DNA from: Datura wrightii | Taxonomy: Eukaryota; Streptophyta; Magnoliopsida; Solanales; Solanaceae | Direction of reading: 5' to 3' | DNA length: 64,000 nt | Assembly (NCBI GenBank): GCA_035772735.1 | Contig: JASDFA010000019.1 | Coordinates: 88,596,001 to 88,660,000, forward strand | Part shown: positions 44,340 through 56,423 of the stretch, piece by piece | How positions within the stretch are numbered: position 1 is the first letter of the stretch | Layout of the letters: each line of letters begins with the position of its first letter | Notes under the pieces: model-generated | Databases searched by the model: none | What the model saw: the letters and a program-made list of their open reading frames with translations, nothing else | What the model was told of the DNA's origin: nothing | Position numbers and translations under genes: made by a program

Positions 44340-45885
44340 TACTCAAACTTCAATAATTTAATTTTTTGGGTCATGAGCACATGCAATGGCCCTCATATCG
44401 AGGGTTAGGAACGGTATTGCTACACAAGGTGCCCTTTTGTCTCTGACTATGCACTGCCAAAATTTGACCCAACTGCTGCTCTAGTTGCTTTATGGAGGTC
44501 GAATGTGAGTCTACCAGCTAACTCAAGCTTGATAGCTCACCCCTCATCTCGTTGACTCCTACTTTAGTGGAATCAATTTTTCTCATCATTCGACTCATCA
44601 TGTCCTCCAACCTTGTTGTACCAGAATCATTTGCAGCAGACTCTCTAGCTCTTGGAGGTACATAGACTCCATTCCTGTCATTTTTAGGGGCATCTCTATT
44701 TTGCCATGCACCTTGGTCCCTATCTCTGACCCCAGAACTGTAATAATTGTTGTTCCCGTAGTAGTTCCTACCTTGATTTCCTTGGGTTTGATTCCAAGAA
44801 TCTTGGTTAGATCCTTGGGTATTGGCCCCGAAATACCCCTGATTATTGAAAAATTTAACCTCCTCTTCGACATCAGGGTAGCGATCTTCATACCTGGGCC
44901 CCTTTTCTTGAGCATTCACTGCATGCACCTTTTATGTGTTCATTATTGTTAGATACTTGGTGATCAGTTGTAACTGGGTCTTGAGATGAGTCATATCTAG
45001 GTCCTGTTCTTCTTTCTTCCGCTGCTCTAATGTCATGCCTCTAGAATAGTTTATTGCAGCGGTCTCAGATTCTCTAGTGTGCCATGCCATGTTGGTCTTC
45101 GTCATCTTATCCAGTATTTCACTGGCTTCTACAAAAATGTGGGCTGTCATGGACCCCTCTGATATCCCATTTACTGCAGCTTTATTTGAGGCAGTCAGTG
45201 ACTTGTACCAAAATAACTTCCTCTGGAAGCTTTTGATTAGGACACTGCTTGAGCTTCTTTTTAAATCTTATCCATACCTTATGTGAGGCTTTCCAAGGTA
45301 ATTGTCTAAAATTATTAATTTCATCTCTCAATTGATTCATCCGTGAGGGTGAAAACAACCTCTCCAAGAATGCTGCAGTTAGCTCTGCTCAGGTAGTAAT
45401 AGACTCATCTGAAAGCTCATTCAGCTACAAAATGGCTTCTCCTACTAGCAAAGGGAATAACCTGAGTCTAATGTCCTTTTGGGAAAACCCTGGAAATATG
45501 TAGGTATTGCATATCCCAGTGAAACTTATCAGATGCTGGTTAGGATCTTCACCAGACAAACCATTGAAAAACCCCTTCATACTCAACAATTGCATCATTG
45601 TACTTGTAACATCGAATTTGTCATTAGTTGGCAAGGGGGTAGAACAATGACTCCAGTGTAACCAACTTCTTCTTGCTCGTACTCCCCCTCAAAGAGTACA
45701 TTCCGTATAGCATTACTCTTATGATGACGAGGGAGGTTTTGTCTTTTCCTCTTTGTGAAGGAGGCGGCAAAGTTCATGACTGTAGTAGCTAGCTGTGCTT
45801 CTTCTGCCTATCGCACAACTTATGCTCGTTGTGCTTCATTCATCTCCTCCGATGGGAAATTAAGTTGTGTCATAGGGTTCGCCAT
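44340..45885 (-). pseudogene. Element E2a Athila-type gag, degraded
   Basis: Starts at ATG 45885 (MANPMTQLNFP). Recognisable Athila gag segments: GEDPNQHLISF near 45550, WIRFKKKLKQCPNQ near 45250, a Gly/Asn/Gln-rich region (44700-44850) and the C-terminal QLEQQLGQI near 44480. Several stops and frameshifts. The protease that should follow is missing, and the sequence passes straight into the hairpin motif. Confidence 0.78.
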
Positions 45886-45983
45886 GCTATCTTGTGATAA
45901 ATCAAAAACAAAACCAAAATTTAAATTGCAAAATAAAGACTACAAGCCAAATTTATACACCAATTAACTATTTCAACACTATA

Positions 45984-46002
45984 TTCCTCGGCAACGACAT
46001 CA
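45984..46002 (-). other. Primer binding site of element E2a
   Basis: TGATGTCGTTGCCGAGGAA on the minus strand, a mutated tRNA-Asp-type site, five bases from the LTR end. Confidence 0.7.
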
Positions 46003-46007
46003 AAATA

Positions 46008-46838
46008 TGATCATGCTCCAATTACACCTCACAATAAAGTATAAAGCGGTTGCTGTCAAATATAATAACCCAACTAGGTTACGGTCGATCCTACAGAGAA
46101 TAGGGAAGAAATAATATGTTAATGATGAGTAAACCAACCGATAGTCAATATTTCAGAAGGGGAGTTGCCAAAAAACAAGGTAATTTTAAACAGTGATTGA
46201 GTTGTTATCAAATTAATGATACAAAATTAGGATTGTGTTCCTCATAATTTTATAATGTTATAGGCTTATTTTATTAGTGATCTATCTTGGTGAATTTTGT
46301 TTACAACAGACGATTAAGTTCATCTTACGTCTCTCGGCCTACATAGATAAATTTCACCTAAATTCTCTCAGACTTTAGGTGTGTATATTTTTTTCTCTTC
46401 ATAAGTATTAGATGAACTATCCTTGGTTAGAGCTTAAGTTAATTAGATGAGGGTTGGTAGCCTCAAATTTTTATTGTTAATACTCTTTTCCTAACTTCAA
46501 CCTCTTTGGTCAAGCAAGTTAATGATACAAACATGTTTCAATGTTTGCAACTACTAAAACTCATTAAAACGAAGAGAATAATAATTCACTCAATTCACCA
46601 TTTAAGAATTACTATTCTATTTTACATACTTCTGTTAATCCATCATAGTTCCCAAAACCTTATCTCAAGAGATCTAGCCGCTCATGTTTGAAGAAACAAT
46701 AACATAAGATTTATAAGATGTCACAATGAAATACTTACAATAATGTAAAATTCTTTAACAAATCTTCAACACAAATTAGAATTATAAGAACTTGATGATT
46801 TCTTCCAACACTAGTATAGAATAATGTGTTTCACACTT
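46008..46838 (-). repeat. E2a LTR, main part (split by element E1)
   Basis: Starts (plus strand) TGATCATGC and aligns with the E2b LTR from 60325 at about 80% in a sampled 125 bases. Interrupted at 46838 by E1 and continues at 58066. Confidence 0.82.
46834..46838. other. Target site duplication of element E1, left copy
   Basis: CACTT here and at 58066-58070. The uninterrupted E2b LTR (near 61127) shows a single TTTCACACTT followed by ACAACAATTATG, confirming the insertion point. Confidence 0.85.
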
Positions 46839-47767
46839 TAATAATGCTCAAACTCACACTCCTGATAAAGTATGAAGTGGATATTGTCTACAAAGAACCC
46901 AACATAGGTTGGGGTCAAACCCACAAGAAATATGTAAGAACTAGACAAATGCAGGTATTAAGATTTTAGGTATGTTATCTCCAAATTGGGGGGTTTCTAG
47001 AAAACAATTATAAAACAAGAGTGAAAATCAGTTGTTGTTTATCATGATTTGAAATTAACTAAGATAAGTATTCTCCATAGGTTCATAACTAGTTCGGGTT
47101 TGCAGTCATGATCTATCCCAATGCTTACTTGAAGAACTGATAACTATGGTTCATCCAAACAAGTGGTTTGTCCCTATTGGATGACTATACTCAATCACCG
47201 GGTTAGATCTCATGAGCGGTTTTAGTTTAACCATTTTTAATTTGTTCCAAATTAACTATACTGCGTCCGCAACTCTAGTTATACAATGATCATAAAAATC
47301 AAGGCTTTGTTGTAATTCTCTTTTCCTAATCTATACTTCTCTAGGTTTAAGCAAGTAAAGAATTCCGGCTAGTTTTAATGTTGCGCTTCATTAAGAAATG
47401 TTAAAGATGAAGATAATACAATACAAGCAAGTTAGCATTGATTTCGAATCACTTTGTGTAACCCTAGTTCGATAATCCATCATGGTTCCCACAACCCTAG
47501 TTGTGGAGGTTTCAACCTCTCATGATTGTAAGATTATGATTGGTATTCATAGACAAACACATAATTGAATACTTACATTAATGCTTGAAAGAAAACCTGC
47601 TTTGAATATTGCAAGAAAAGATGTTGAAAAAATTCAAGAACAATTGAGAAAATCCAAGTTAAGGTCTCAAGAATTGCTCTCCGATATTATCAAAACTAAT
47701 TACAAACTGATAATAATCTTCTCTAACTACTTATCTAACGACTTTTGAACTAAAATAAACCTAAAAA

Positions 47768-47776
47768 GTATTTATA
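47768..47776 (-). promoter_or_regulatory. TATA box of E1 LTR (3' copy)
   Basis: TATAAATAC on the minus strand; the 5' LTR copy is at 57351-57359. Confidence 0.7.
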
Positions 47777-47825
47777 CAGATAATAAAACCCTTTTCCTAA
47801 GTTAGCAGGGAAATATTCAAATCTG

Positions 47826-48265
47826 GTGCCGATAGTTCATACGACTCCTCAAATGACCCATAATAGGATTGTACAGATTGTGCCTTGTCTTGTACATCCC
47901 TTGGCTTATGCAGAATTTGCTAAGTTTTGACCTCTAGTATGACTCGTAACAAGATCCTGTGAGTCGTACAATCATGTCGTAGTTTGATATTGAGAACTCT
48001 GGCATCTTCTGAAGATTTCTACGAATTTCTTGGTATGCCTCATACCTTGCTCCTACGACTCGTAACTGCTTGTTGTAACATGAGATCTTCCAAGTCCCAA
48101 AGATCTCTAAAGTTATCCACGGCTCCTAGTACGAGTCGTAGGTAGATGCTACGATCTGTAATTTCTTCCCGTATCAAGAGACTTCAACTGTGCAATTTTC
48201 TCTGAAGTATTCTACGACTCAAGTTACGGCTTGTACTAGGATGGTACAACTCATGCTGAGAGTCA
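47826..48265 (-). promoter_or_regulatory. TACGANTCGTA repeat cassette upstream of E1 LTR TATA box
   Basis: At least seven copies of TACGACTC/GAGTCGTA or one-base variants. A complete odd-centred palindrome TACGACTCGTA is at 48054-48064. The 5' LTR counterpart spans about 57413-57830. Confidence 0.55.
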
Positions 48266-48506
48266 TACTTTGCCTTTGCCTTGTACCAATCTTCTGGGCT
48301 TTTCTACTAGTCTCAGTAGGGCTCATACTAAGATTAGTACTTGGCCTCTTTTCTACACTTTTCTACAACTTTTGCACATTTTCACTCCAACTCCTATTTT
48401 TTCTAAAAACAAAGTAAAAGCACCTCATATCCATATAAACACACCTAACTCCATGCTATTTTTTCATTTTTAAGCGTCGAAAATGCTGTAAACTCATAAC
48501 ACATCA

Positions 48507-50018
48507 ACACCCACAACTTAAGACTTTTGCATGTCCTCAACCAAAGAAAACATAAACTAAAAACGACGCTTAACTAGAAAATAAACCTAGGATACTACAA
48601 CCAACACCAATCAAAACTTGCACTATGAACACCAACTTTTGACCCTTCTCCATGTAAACCAAATTAGCTACACACATCGAGTGACCACAAATCATGATAA
48701 ACAAGGATCAAAATATGTTATCTAGTTATTAGTAGAGAATCAAGTTATTACCAATATGCTTTTCACACAGACAACTGACAGAATAAAATACAAACCATGT
48801 ACCCTCACAGCAAATCAAGTCCCTAACTCACAAATATATAAAAATATGAAACTTGGGATTAAACAAGTAAGACTCTCACTCTCATAAGGAAGTTCCAAAT
48901 ACTGCACATCGGATACCATAGGCTTGCCCTTATTTTCTCTACTTTGGCTTTTTAGGAAGTTAGGCTAGGATCACTATAGGACTTTATTTGGCTTGTAATG
49001 TAGGCATCGTGATGGATATGGTAAATACGAAATTTAGTGACTAAACCCTCCTTGGCACTACATATTTGTGGCCTTAGTTTTTCACTTTTTTTCTGCCTTT
49101 TCTCCAATTTCTAGCATGTGTGAGTGTGGTGGATTTTTTTGTCTTTTTTTAGCTCTTTTTTCTTTCTTTGCATATTGCATTTTCAGCTCATTTTTCATTC
49201 TTTTCTTTTTCACACCACACCTCATTTTCAACCCTTTTTTCTTTCTTTCCCTTTTTCACCTCCCCACAGTCTATGCACCCTTACTATAGATACCCTCAAC
49301 TTAAGTATTTTGCCTGAGTTGAGGTTCATAATGTTCATGGAGGGACCAAATCTAAAATAGGTTCATTATAAAAAATGGGTAAGGTTAATCGGTTAATCAA
49401 AGAAAAATGGTTAATTTACTTCTTAAACTCGGGATCAAGGGAATCATATCATTTTGGTAGAAAACTTTAAGCTAAAGCAGGCTAAACAAAAATGGACTAT
49501 GATCCTTTCCTAACCAACCATCCTAAAACCTATGTAAAGACCAATAGAGGCAAGTTCTAGATCCTCTACGCAGTATTGAACTAAGTATTGATCCTCACTT
49601 ACTCATGGTACATGCTTGCATTCATTCTACCTATCCGGTTCATATATGACTAACTATAACTACTCATGATAATCCACTAAATGACACAAAAAGATCCACA
49701 GTAATCATTCTTTGCAATCAACAAGTACAACTAACATCCAAAATATTTTAAACAGGGTCATTTTTTTCAAAACTTCAAAACTAGTGCATTTTATTGGCTG
49801 AGTAATCCTAAGCTACTTTCTAATTAAATAAAAACATCCTAAACATGCTGGTTTTACTATATAGAATGCCTTAAGGAAAAGAAACACGATAAGAAAAACC
49901 CTCGAATGAATCAAAAATCCTAAAAATACAGTTACACCCTCTCCCCTTTTGAAAAGCATTCTTCATCCCGAAAGCATAGAATATAAAACACAAGAGAAAG
50001 AGACATACCTGTGGTGCA
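48507..50018 (-). other. 3' noncoding region of element E1
   Basis: No credible ORF. On the minus strand it holds a long purine-rich tract (about 49085-49265), comparable to 36117-36350 in C, and ends with AAGTTGTGGGTGT before the LTR, a probable polypurine tract (48507-48519). Confidence 0.6.
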
Positions 50019-52171
50019 CTAAGAGATCCTTTCATCCTGCGGAGGTGGAACCTCCGCTACATCCATGGTGCTACAGATGGCCGACGCACTCAATGGTGCA
50101 TCTATGGAGGAAATGGTCACCCCCTCAGTAGTCTCGGTAACAACTGTGGCTGAATATGACTCGCCCGAAGGGTCAATTCCACCTGCAAGCTCAACATGGG
50201 CAGTGGTGGAGCTACCCGCTCCTCTAGCTCTCTCAAGCAGCTCCGACCTATGCTCGCCGTGAATATGCTGACTCTCCACTCTTGCCCGCTTGCGTTCTTT
50301 CTTCTCCTTCTTTTTCTTCTTCTTTAGGGTCTTATCTCCCACATCCTCTGAGATCCTCTTCTTCCCTTTTCCTCCCTGTACTCTAGTCAACTCCCAATAT
50401 GTCACCAAGTCAAGTGCATCATCAATCTCAATATCAAAGTCAGGAAGAGTGGGGACTGCTAGAATTGCTGGTTGTCGAGATGACAGCTCGGTCACTTGGC
50501 TCCGAAGAGTCCCCAACTCCTTATGTAGACTACCTGTGTCAGTCTACTCTGCCATGTGCTCATTGAAGCGGCACTCAAAGATATCTAGTCGGGCATACAA
50601 TACCCGTGCGGCTGCCTCAATCTCATCATTCACCCAGGGCTTCATATTCTCTATCATTGACTGCACCTTTCTCTCAGTCACAGTCAGTCTCTTTGCCATC
50701 TTTTGCAGAAAGCCCTGAGGCACTACCATATATTCTAATGGGGTTTGTCTCTAAAGACTCATAGGAGGTGTGGCATATGTGCTAGGATCCACCTCTGAAT
50801 GACCAGCCTTTATAACCGATGTCTCATCCTGCTCCGCTGCGGTGGGGGCATCAACTTGCTCACCCCTAGATGCTCGAGGTAGTAGGACTGCAGTGTGAAG
50901 TCTAACCCAGCTCACCGAGTTTATCTCATCTTGAATGAGCAATATCTGCAATCCTCTTCCCTCCAATCAACCGCTCTGCCTCATCATGCACCTTAAGACC
51001 TGCTCCATACATAATCTGACCATGAGGCTCGGGAATGGGATAGTAGTGCTCAATCCCACATCCTGATCTCAAATCTCCTCTGCAATAATCCTCGGAATAT
51101 TTATGGCGTATCTTTACATGATACATGCCAACAATACTGCTCTATCTGCACTGAACGTGTTTTCATTTACATTCGGTGCCAACCTGTGGCGAACTAGCGT
51201 CCAACAGGCCTTTGCTATGAAATTCAACAACTTTTTGGTGACCTGCTTTCCACTAGTCACTCATTCTGCATCTTCCTTATCCTCAGCAATGACACTAGAC
51301 AACCACTTTATTTGATTTTCCTCTCCTCATAACCTATCTACTTAATCTTCTTCACGGCATCCACGCGGTAGTCAGACTCAGGTGTAGTTTGTGGTGGTAT
51401 GAACTGAGGCCCATATAATACCCGAGCAATAGTACACTCGGATGTGTCAATAGTGTGGCCTCGCACCATTACACTCTCCAACTTGGACTGATCTTTCAAC
51501 TTTTTCCCATCCTCTGCTTTCTGCTCCATAGTGGCCAAATAATTGGCATAAAACTCCGGGACTATTTCTAAACTGTATTGATCCGGGGCTCTAGCCATCC
51601 ACTTGAATTTTTAGAATCTAAATATCCTCTTCATCTCCTCCACCTCATTCAGTGCATTGGTGAGGATCCGCATTTCTTTTTGAATACTCCGCCTAAGGTG
51701 GTTTTTGGCGATGAGAGAGAGACCCTACTCATAGATCTCTTACGCATCGGGTACTCTCCACTAAATAGTGCGGTTCTCCTTAGGTGGATTTTGCTCACCC
51801 TCTTCATCAATTGCCTCATCTTCAGGCCCGGACTCACTATCTCCATCTCTAGATTGGGCCTCCTTGGACCCCTCATCATCATTAGAGCCACTCCCAAACT
51901 CTTGGACCTGTTCCTCAGCTCCCTCTTTAGACTGGGAAGCATCGACAGATGTGGCAGTAGCCGCCTAGGTCTGAGCTTTAGCTTGAGCCCTAGTGGGTCG
52001 TGTCCCATCGGTGTCAGATGTATCAACCCGGTACTCTTCCACTAAAGCACTGGGAGAGTTGCCTGCATGTTCAGAGTCGGAGGGCTCATCTCTCAACGCC
52101 CTCCGAGCAGCTATCTCTGCCTTGAAGGCTTTGTCTTTAGCGTCTTTGATTGCTTTTATCTTCATAGTCAT
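50019..52171 (-). pseudogene. Element E1 ORF2, plant transposon-associated protein, degraded
   Basis: Reads leftward from ATG 52171. The N-terminal part is charged (RALRDEPSDSE); the central part carries the family pattern VPEFYANY and SVMVRGHTIDTS (about 51420-51570) and later GLKVHDEAERL; the C-terminal part has a lysine-rich, nuclear-localisation-like run (KKKKKKEKKERKRAR near 50300). Interrupted by several stops and frameshifts. It is longer than the ORF2 of C and diverged from it, but sits in the same position between the hairpin/cassette region and the 3' region. Function unknown. Confidence 0.68.
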
Positions 52172-52246
52172 TGTTCCTGTGGAGAAAAAGGGTTAGAACT
52201 TCAGATTTGAGAAAAAGAAAACAAGAAAATACCCTCTGAATTTTTC

Positions 52247-52660
52247 CACAGGTATTCAGTACGATCCGTACCTAGAAGGTACGGTCCGTACTAAGACTCG
52301 TAGTATCATGGATGATAGTTACGACTCGTACCATGAAGGTACGACTAATACCATGAAGGTACGATCCGTACCACAAGTCACATGAGGATACCCCTTGAAA
52401 ACTGTTATTCTGTGTTTTTCCATGACTCATGGTACGACCCGTAAGTCAATTCCACAAGTCATAGTAAGGGTCATACAGTTGCCTTTGGACTTTGACCCTT
52501 TTAGAATTCTGGTACGATTACCATGTATGACTCATAGTAGGGTACCACGGGTCGTACTAGGTTCCATGCTAATTACTTTACATACATTCGGCTTGGTACA
52601 GTCCCAATGAGCCATCCTATGAGTTATAGTATAAAACCACGAGTCATAGGAAGGATTGTG
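52247..52660 (-). promoter_or_regulatory. Internal TACGANTCGTA repeat zone 2 (ORF2-proximal), element E1
   Basis: Dense variants of the LTR word, including TACGACTCGTA at 52320-52330 and several GGTACGATCCGTACC-like palindromes near 52269 and 52360, just upstream of ORF2. Confidence 0.55.
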
Positions 52661-53187
52661 AAGCCTGTCCTTGCCTTTGTTCAAGTCAGTCGTGTAGGTA
52701 AGTTCAATTTTAGTGTTGGGTACTTAGAATTCCCTAGTCCAGACATGCATTTTTCGTACTTTTACAGCTACCCAGTTCTTCCATTATGATTCACAACCCG
52801 TAACTCAGTTCTTTACAATTTATGTTCGAGTTCTAAGAATGTTCGAATTCTACCCAGCCAACACAATCACACAACAAGCTGCTGATCATTTTCCTCGTCT
52901 ATTTTCATGAATTTTGAGGAATCACAGTTGATAAGCAAGTTCATATGAGCACGAAGGTGTTTTTACTCAACTCAAAGCATAACTACTTACTTGATTTTTG
53001 CAAAATGTTGCTCAACTTCGTGCGTGAGTCAGTGACTAGGGTAAGAATTCGACTTGTGCAGTGTTAATCGTGCACAAATCCAAGCTTTATGATGATTTTT
53101 CTTGAGTTACAAGTGTGAGGGATTCCTGGGAGGTAAGCGTGAGTTCAAGGTATGTTTGCAGTGGGAAAAGGGCCCAAAATATTTGGA

Positions 53188-53197
53188 TTTTAAATAT
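53188..53197 (-). promoter_or_regulatory. Candidate internal TATA box, element E1
   Basis: ATATTTAAAA on the minus strand, about 55-60 bases downstream of repeat zone 1. The position mirrors the internal TATA-like box of C. Confidence 0.3.
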
Positions 53198-53249
53198 GTT
53201 AGGGTGAATTTTAAGAATTCGGGTCGAGTGGGGTCGATTTACAGAATTT

Positions 53250-53600
53250 GGCCTATCACGACTCGTACCACGAGTTGTAGGTTGGACCTACGACTCGTTC
53301 TTAGGACTCATAGTAGAAGTTTAAGAAAACATACCTATGGACCTATGAGCACATCACACAACTCATACCACAGAGGTACGAACCATACCACGACTCATAG
53401 ATCACCTTGACTATAATTCCATCCTTTGCATAGTTCATACCTACAGTGAATACTACAACCTGTACAATGGAGTTACGAGTCATCGGACCAACCGTACCAT
53501 GAACTCATGCACCAAGCCATATCACTGCTTCTCACCACAACTCATACTATGGCCCGTACAATGCTCTTATGAGTCATACCGAGGCTCGTAGTACTAGTTT
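53250..53600 (-). promoter_or_regulatory. Internal TACGANTCGTA repeat zone 1, element E1
   Basis: Variants of the LTR word, including ACGACTCGTA at 53258-53267, CGACTCATAG, GAGTCATACC and GGCTCGTAG. Lies between the hairpin motifs and ORF2. Confidence 0.55.
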
Positions 53601-53667
53601 GAACTGAAATTCTTTTGCACCCTGTTTTTGTTTCACCTGCACACTAAGCACACATAAGTCAATAAAC

Positions 53668-53799
53668 TTGGGTTGCCTCCCAAGAAGTGCTTGATTTAAC
53701 GTCGCGACATGACACAAGTGGTTGATTACTTAGAATTCGCCAAAACACCTCATGGGTTGCCTCCCAAGAAGCGCCTGATTTAATGTCATGGCACGACGT
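53668..53799 (-). other. Two tandem hairpin motifs after protease, element E1
   Basis: Copies at 53752-53799 and 53668-53713 (minus strand), about 84 bases apart. Both carry TTAAATCA(A/G)GC(A/G)CTTC followed by TTGGGAGGCAACCC. The first starts about 15 bases after the protease stop. Confidence 0.6.
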
Positions 53800-53814
53800 A
53801 AGTCTCTTGACTAT

Positions 53815-56283
53815 TCAGACTTCGTCAAGAAACTCAGAATCATCCTCGATTGTTGGGACCACCCTAAACTCATTGGGCTTCTTTATTAACTGACAAAAAT
53901 TAAAAGTGACCTCTTCCTTATTAAGCCTGAATTTCAGTTGTCCCGCCTCAACATCTACTAAAGCCCTCCCAGTGGCAAGGAATGGTCGCCTCAAAATGAT
54001 GGGGACCTCAAAGTCAACCTCGCAATCTAGGATCACGAAGTTCGCTGGAATATGAATCTATTCACCTTGATAAATACATCAAACAGGATCCCCACAGGCT
54101 TCTTTACAATACGGTCGACCATCAATAACCGCATAGTAGTTGGTGTAGAGGATCCCAAGCCCAGCTGCTTGAACACAACTAATAGCATCAGATTGATTCT
54201 TGCTCCCAAAGTCACAGAGTGCCTTCGCGAACTTAATGTCACCAATATTATATGGAATGGTGGAGGCACCTGGATCCTCCTTTTTATGGGCAAGGACCCG
54301 TGAGGCTATGGCACTGCAATGATACAAGTTATCCACTGGCTCATAGCTCACGGACCTCTTGTTGGTAACACGGTCCTTCATAAATTTGGCGTGTCCAGGC
54401 ATCTGCTCCAATGCCTCAGCCAATGGTATATTTACAAATAATTATTTAAGCATGGAAACAAATTTCTGAAACTTACCATCTTCCGCCTTCTTCTTCATTC
54501 TTTGAGGGAATGGTGGCGGTGGTCGTGGGATAGCCTTATAGAGTTGCGTGGCCCCTTGTTACTTACCCTTTTTAGCTTCAAACTCCTTTTCACCAACTGG
54601 AGCCTCAGTCAACTCAACCTCTTCCTTAAGCTCTTGCTCAGTAACCTCATCATCATCATCAATCACGATCTCTTTCTTCCTTTGCATTTCAACTACAACC
54701 GGCAGAGGAGGATCAACCATGGTCTTTCCACTCCTAGTCATCACAGCCATACAGTGACTATCATTCTCTGGATTTTGGATTATGTTTCTAGGTAGTATTC
54801 CCTTTTTCGTAGGGTTCAGGGATGTCGATAGTTGATCCAGCTGCTGCTCGATTTGCTTGATGGCTGTGGCATGCGACTCAACTCTCTGGCCCATGCTAGA
54901 TATATCTCCATGAATGTCTTTTAGCTTCTCCTCAGTGGATCTCACCTTCTTGAACATCTCAACCATCATGCTCTCTAATTTTGACTGTCCAGCCTCTCCC
55001 TCACGTGCATAAGGAGGCACATACAATCCTGTCCGGTCGTTGTGGTAACCATCATTACTTCTCTATTCTCCCTCTCGCTCACGTCCTCGACTCCTATGTT
55101 TTTACCCATAGGTTTTAGTTGTCCCAGTATTGGTTCCGACCTTGATTTTCGAAACCTTGGCGCCAAGTGTCCTGTCCAAACCCTTGGGTGTTGGCCTGAA
55201 AACCTGCCACCTGTTGTCCAAGAAGTTTGCTTCCTCCTCGGAATCTGAATGCTCTAGCCTCGGTTCTTGTCCCTGAGATCCCACTACATTTAACTTTTTG
55301 GCTCCAGCTCCCATGATATGCTTTGTGAGCAGGACTAATGATGTACTCATGTGGGCCAACACCTGATCATGCTCCTTCTCGTTCTTTCGTTGGTTTGTAG
55401 TCATACCAACAACATATGTACCCGCAGCTGCTTACGCTTCCCCAGTGTGCCCCGCCTTATTAGTCTTAGTCACTCTATCAAGAATAATGGTAGCTTGCTC
55501 CCACAAGTGACTCATCAGTGCTCTTCCTGCCACAGTATCTGCCATAGCTTTTGTGTTGTTGTTCAAGGACCTATAAAAAATCTTCAACAAACTATCATCA
55601 GGAATTTTATGGTTTGGGCACTTGGTCAACTTCTTTTTAAATCTCAACCAGGTTTCATGAAGTGCCTCCGTTTTTAGTTGTTGAAAATTGTAGATTTGTA
55701 GCATCCTGGAGGGCGGGAAGAACCTTTCAAGGAAAGCCTATTTGAGCTCCCTCCAGTTGGTAATAGATTTGTTGGGCAACTCCGATAACCATAAAGTCGC
55801 CTCCCCAGAAAGAGAGAAAGGGAAGAGTCTCAACGTTATTACATCCTCACTGACACCGGGCAACCTGTATGCCTTGCATATCTGACGAAGTTCATTAAGT
55901 GCAGGTCAACATCATCAGCTGCATGACCACTAAGAACCCTTTTCATATTCAACAACTGTATCATGGTGCTAGTGATGTCAAACTTTGCCCCAGCAGGCAA
56001 AGGTAGTGGTACGGTAGCTCTAGTTGACTTAACTTCATCAATATCCGAGTCATCCTCATCAAAGAACCGAGGGGCGATCTCTGGCCTCTATCGCCCCTTC
56101 TATGGCGGCCAGCGTTTACAACTTCATCCAGAGCTCTTCGGCTTCCTGAAGTACAACTTGCCAAGCTAGCTCGGCTTGCCTAGCTTCTTCAGCAAGAAGG
56201 GCATCTCTTTGCTCTTGGTTCTCCATTCTTCGCAGTGTCCTTTCTATTTCAAGATCCAAAGGATTCAGGAGGTTTCGCTCCAT
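53815..56283 (-). pseudogene. Element E1 Athila-type gag-protease, degraded
   Basis: Starts at ATG 56283 (MERNLLNPLDLE). Gag signatures WLRFKKKLTKCPNHK (near 55630) and CMAVMTRSGKTM (near 54740). A Lys/Glu-rich linker, then protease with CDFGSK (near 54190) and LGARINLM in another frame, LRRPFLATGRALVDVEAGQL (near 53960) and a terminal frame ending at 53815. Several stops and frameshifts. No RT follows. Confidence 0.8.
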
Positions 56284-56399
56284 CGAGTACTACTATTCAC
56301 TAAGAGACAACCTGTTGGTGTCAAAAATAAAAAGAAAATATAAATGAGGAAAGAACAACCAAAAGTTAAACACAAGCAATTAATCTAATCTTAGCCGTA

Positions 56400-56418
56400 T
56401 TCCCTGGCAACGACACTA
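56400..56418 (-). other. Primer binding site of element E1
   Basis: TAGTGTCGTTGCCAGGGAA on the minus strand, five bases from the LTR end; a mutated tRNA-Asp-type site. Confidence 0.72.
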
Positions 56419-56423
56419 CTTTT

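Larger units (their letters stand above)
46839..48506 (-). repeat. 3' LTR of element E1
   Basis: On the minus strand it runs from TGATGTGTTATGAG (48506) to 46839 (terminal CA mutated). Contains the TATAAATAC box (47768-47776) and, upstream of it, TACGACTC/GAGTCGTA repeats (47826-48265). Confidence 0.87.

Noticed and set aside
49068..49360. Phe/Ser-rich plus-strand ORFs
   Set aside because: They are translations of the pyrimidine-rich complement of the E1 purine tract.
50290..50718. Plus-strand ORF opposite E1 ORF2
   Set aside because: It is the complement of the lysine-rich and adjacent coding region; no independent support.
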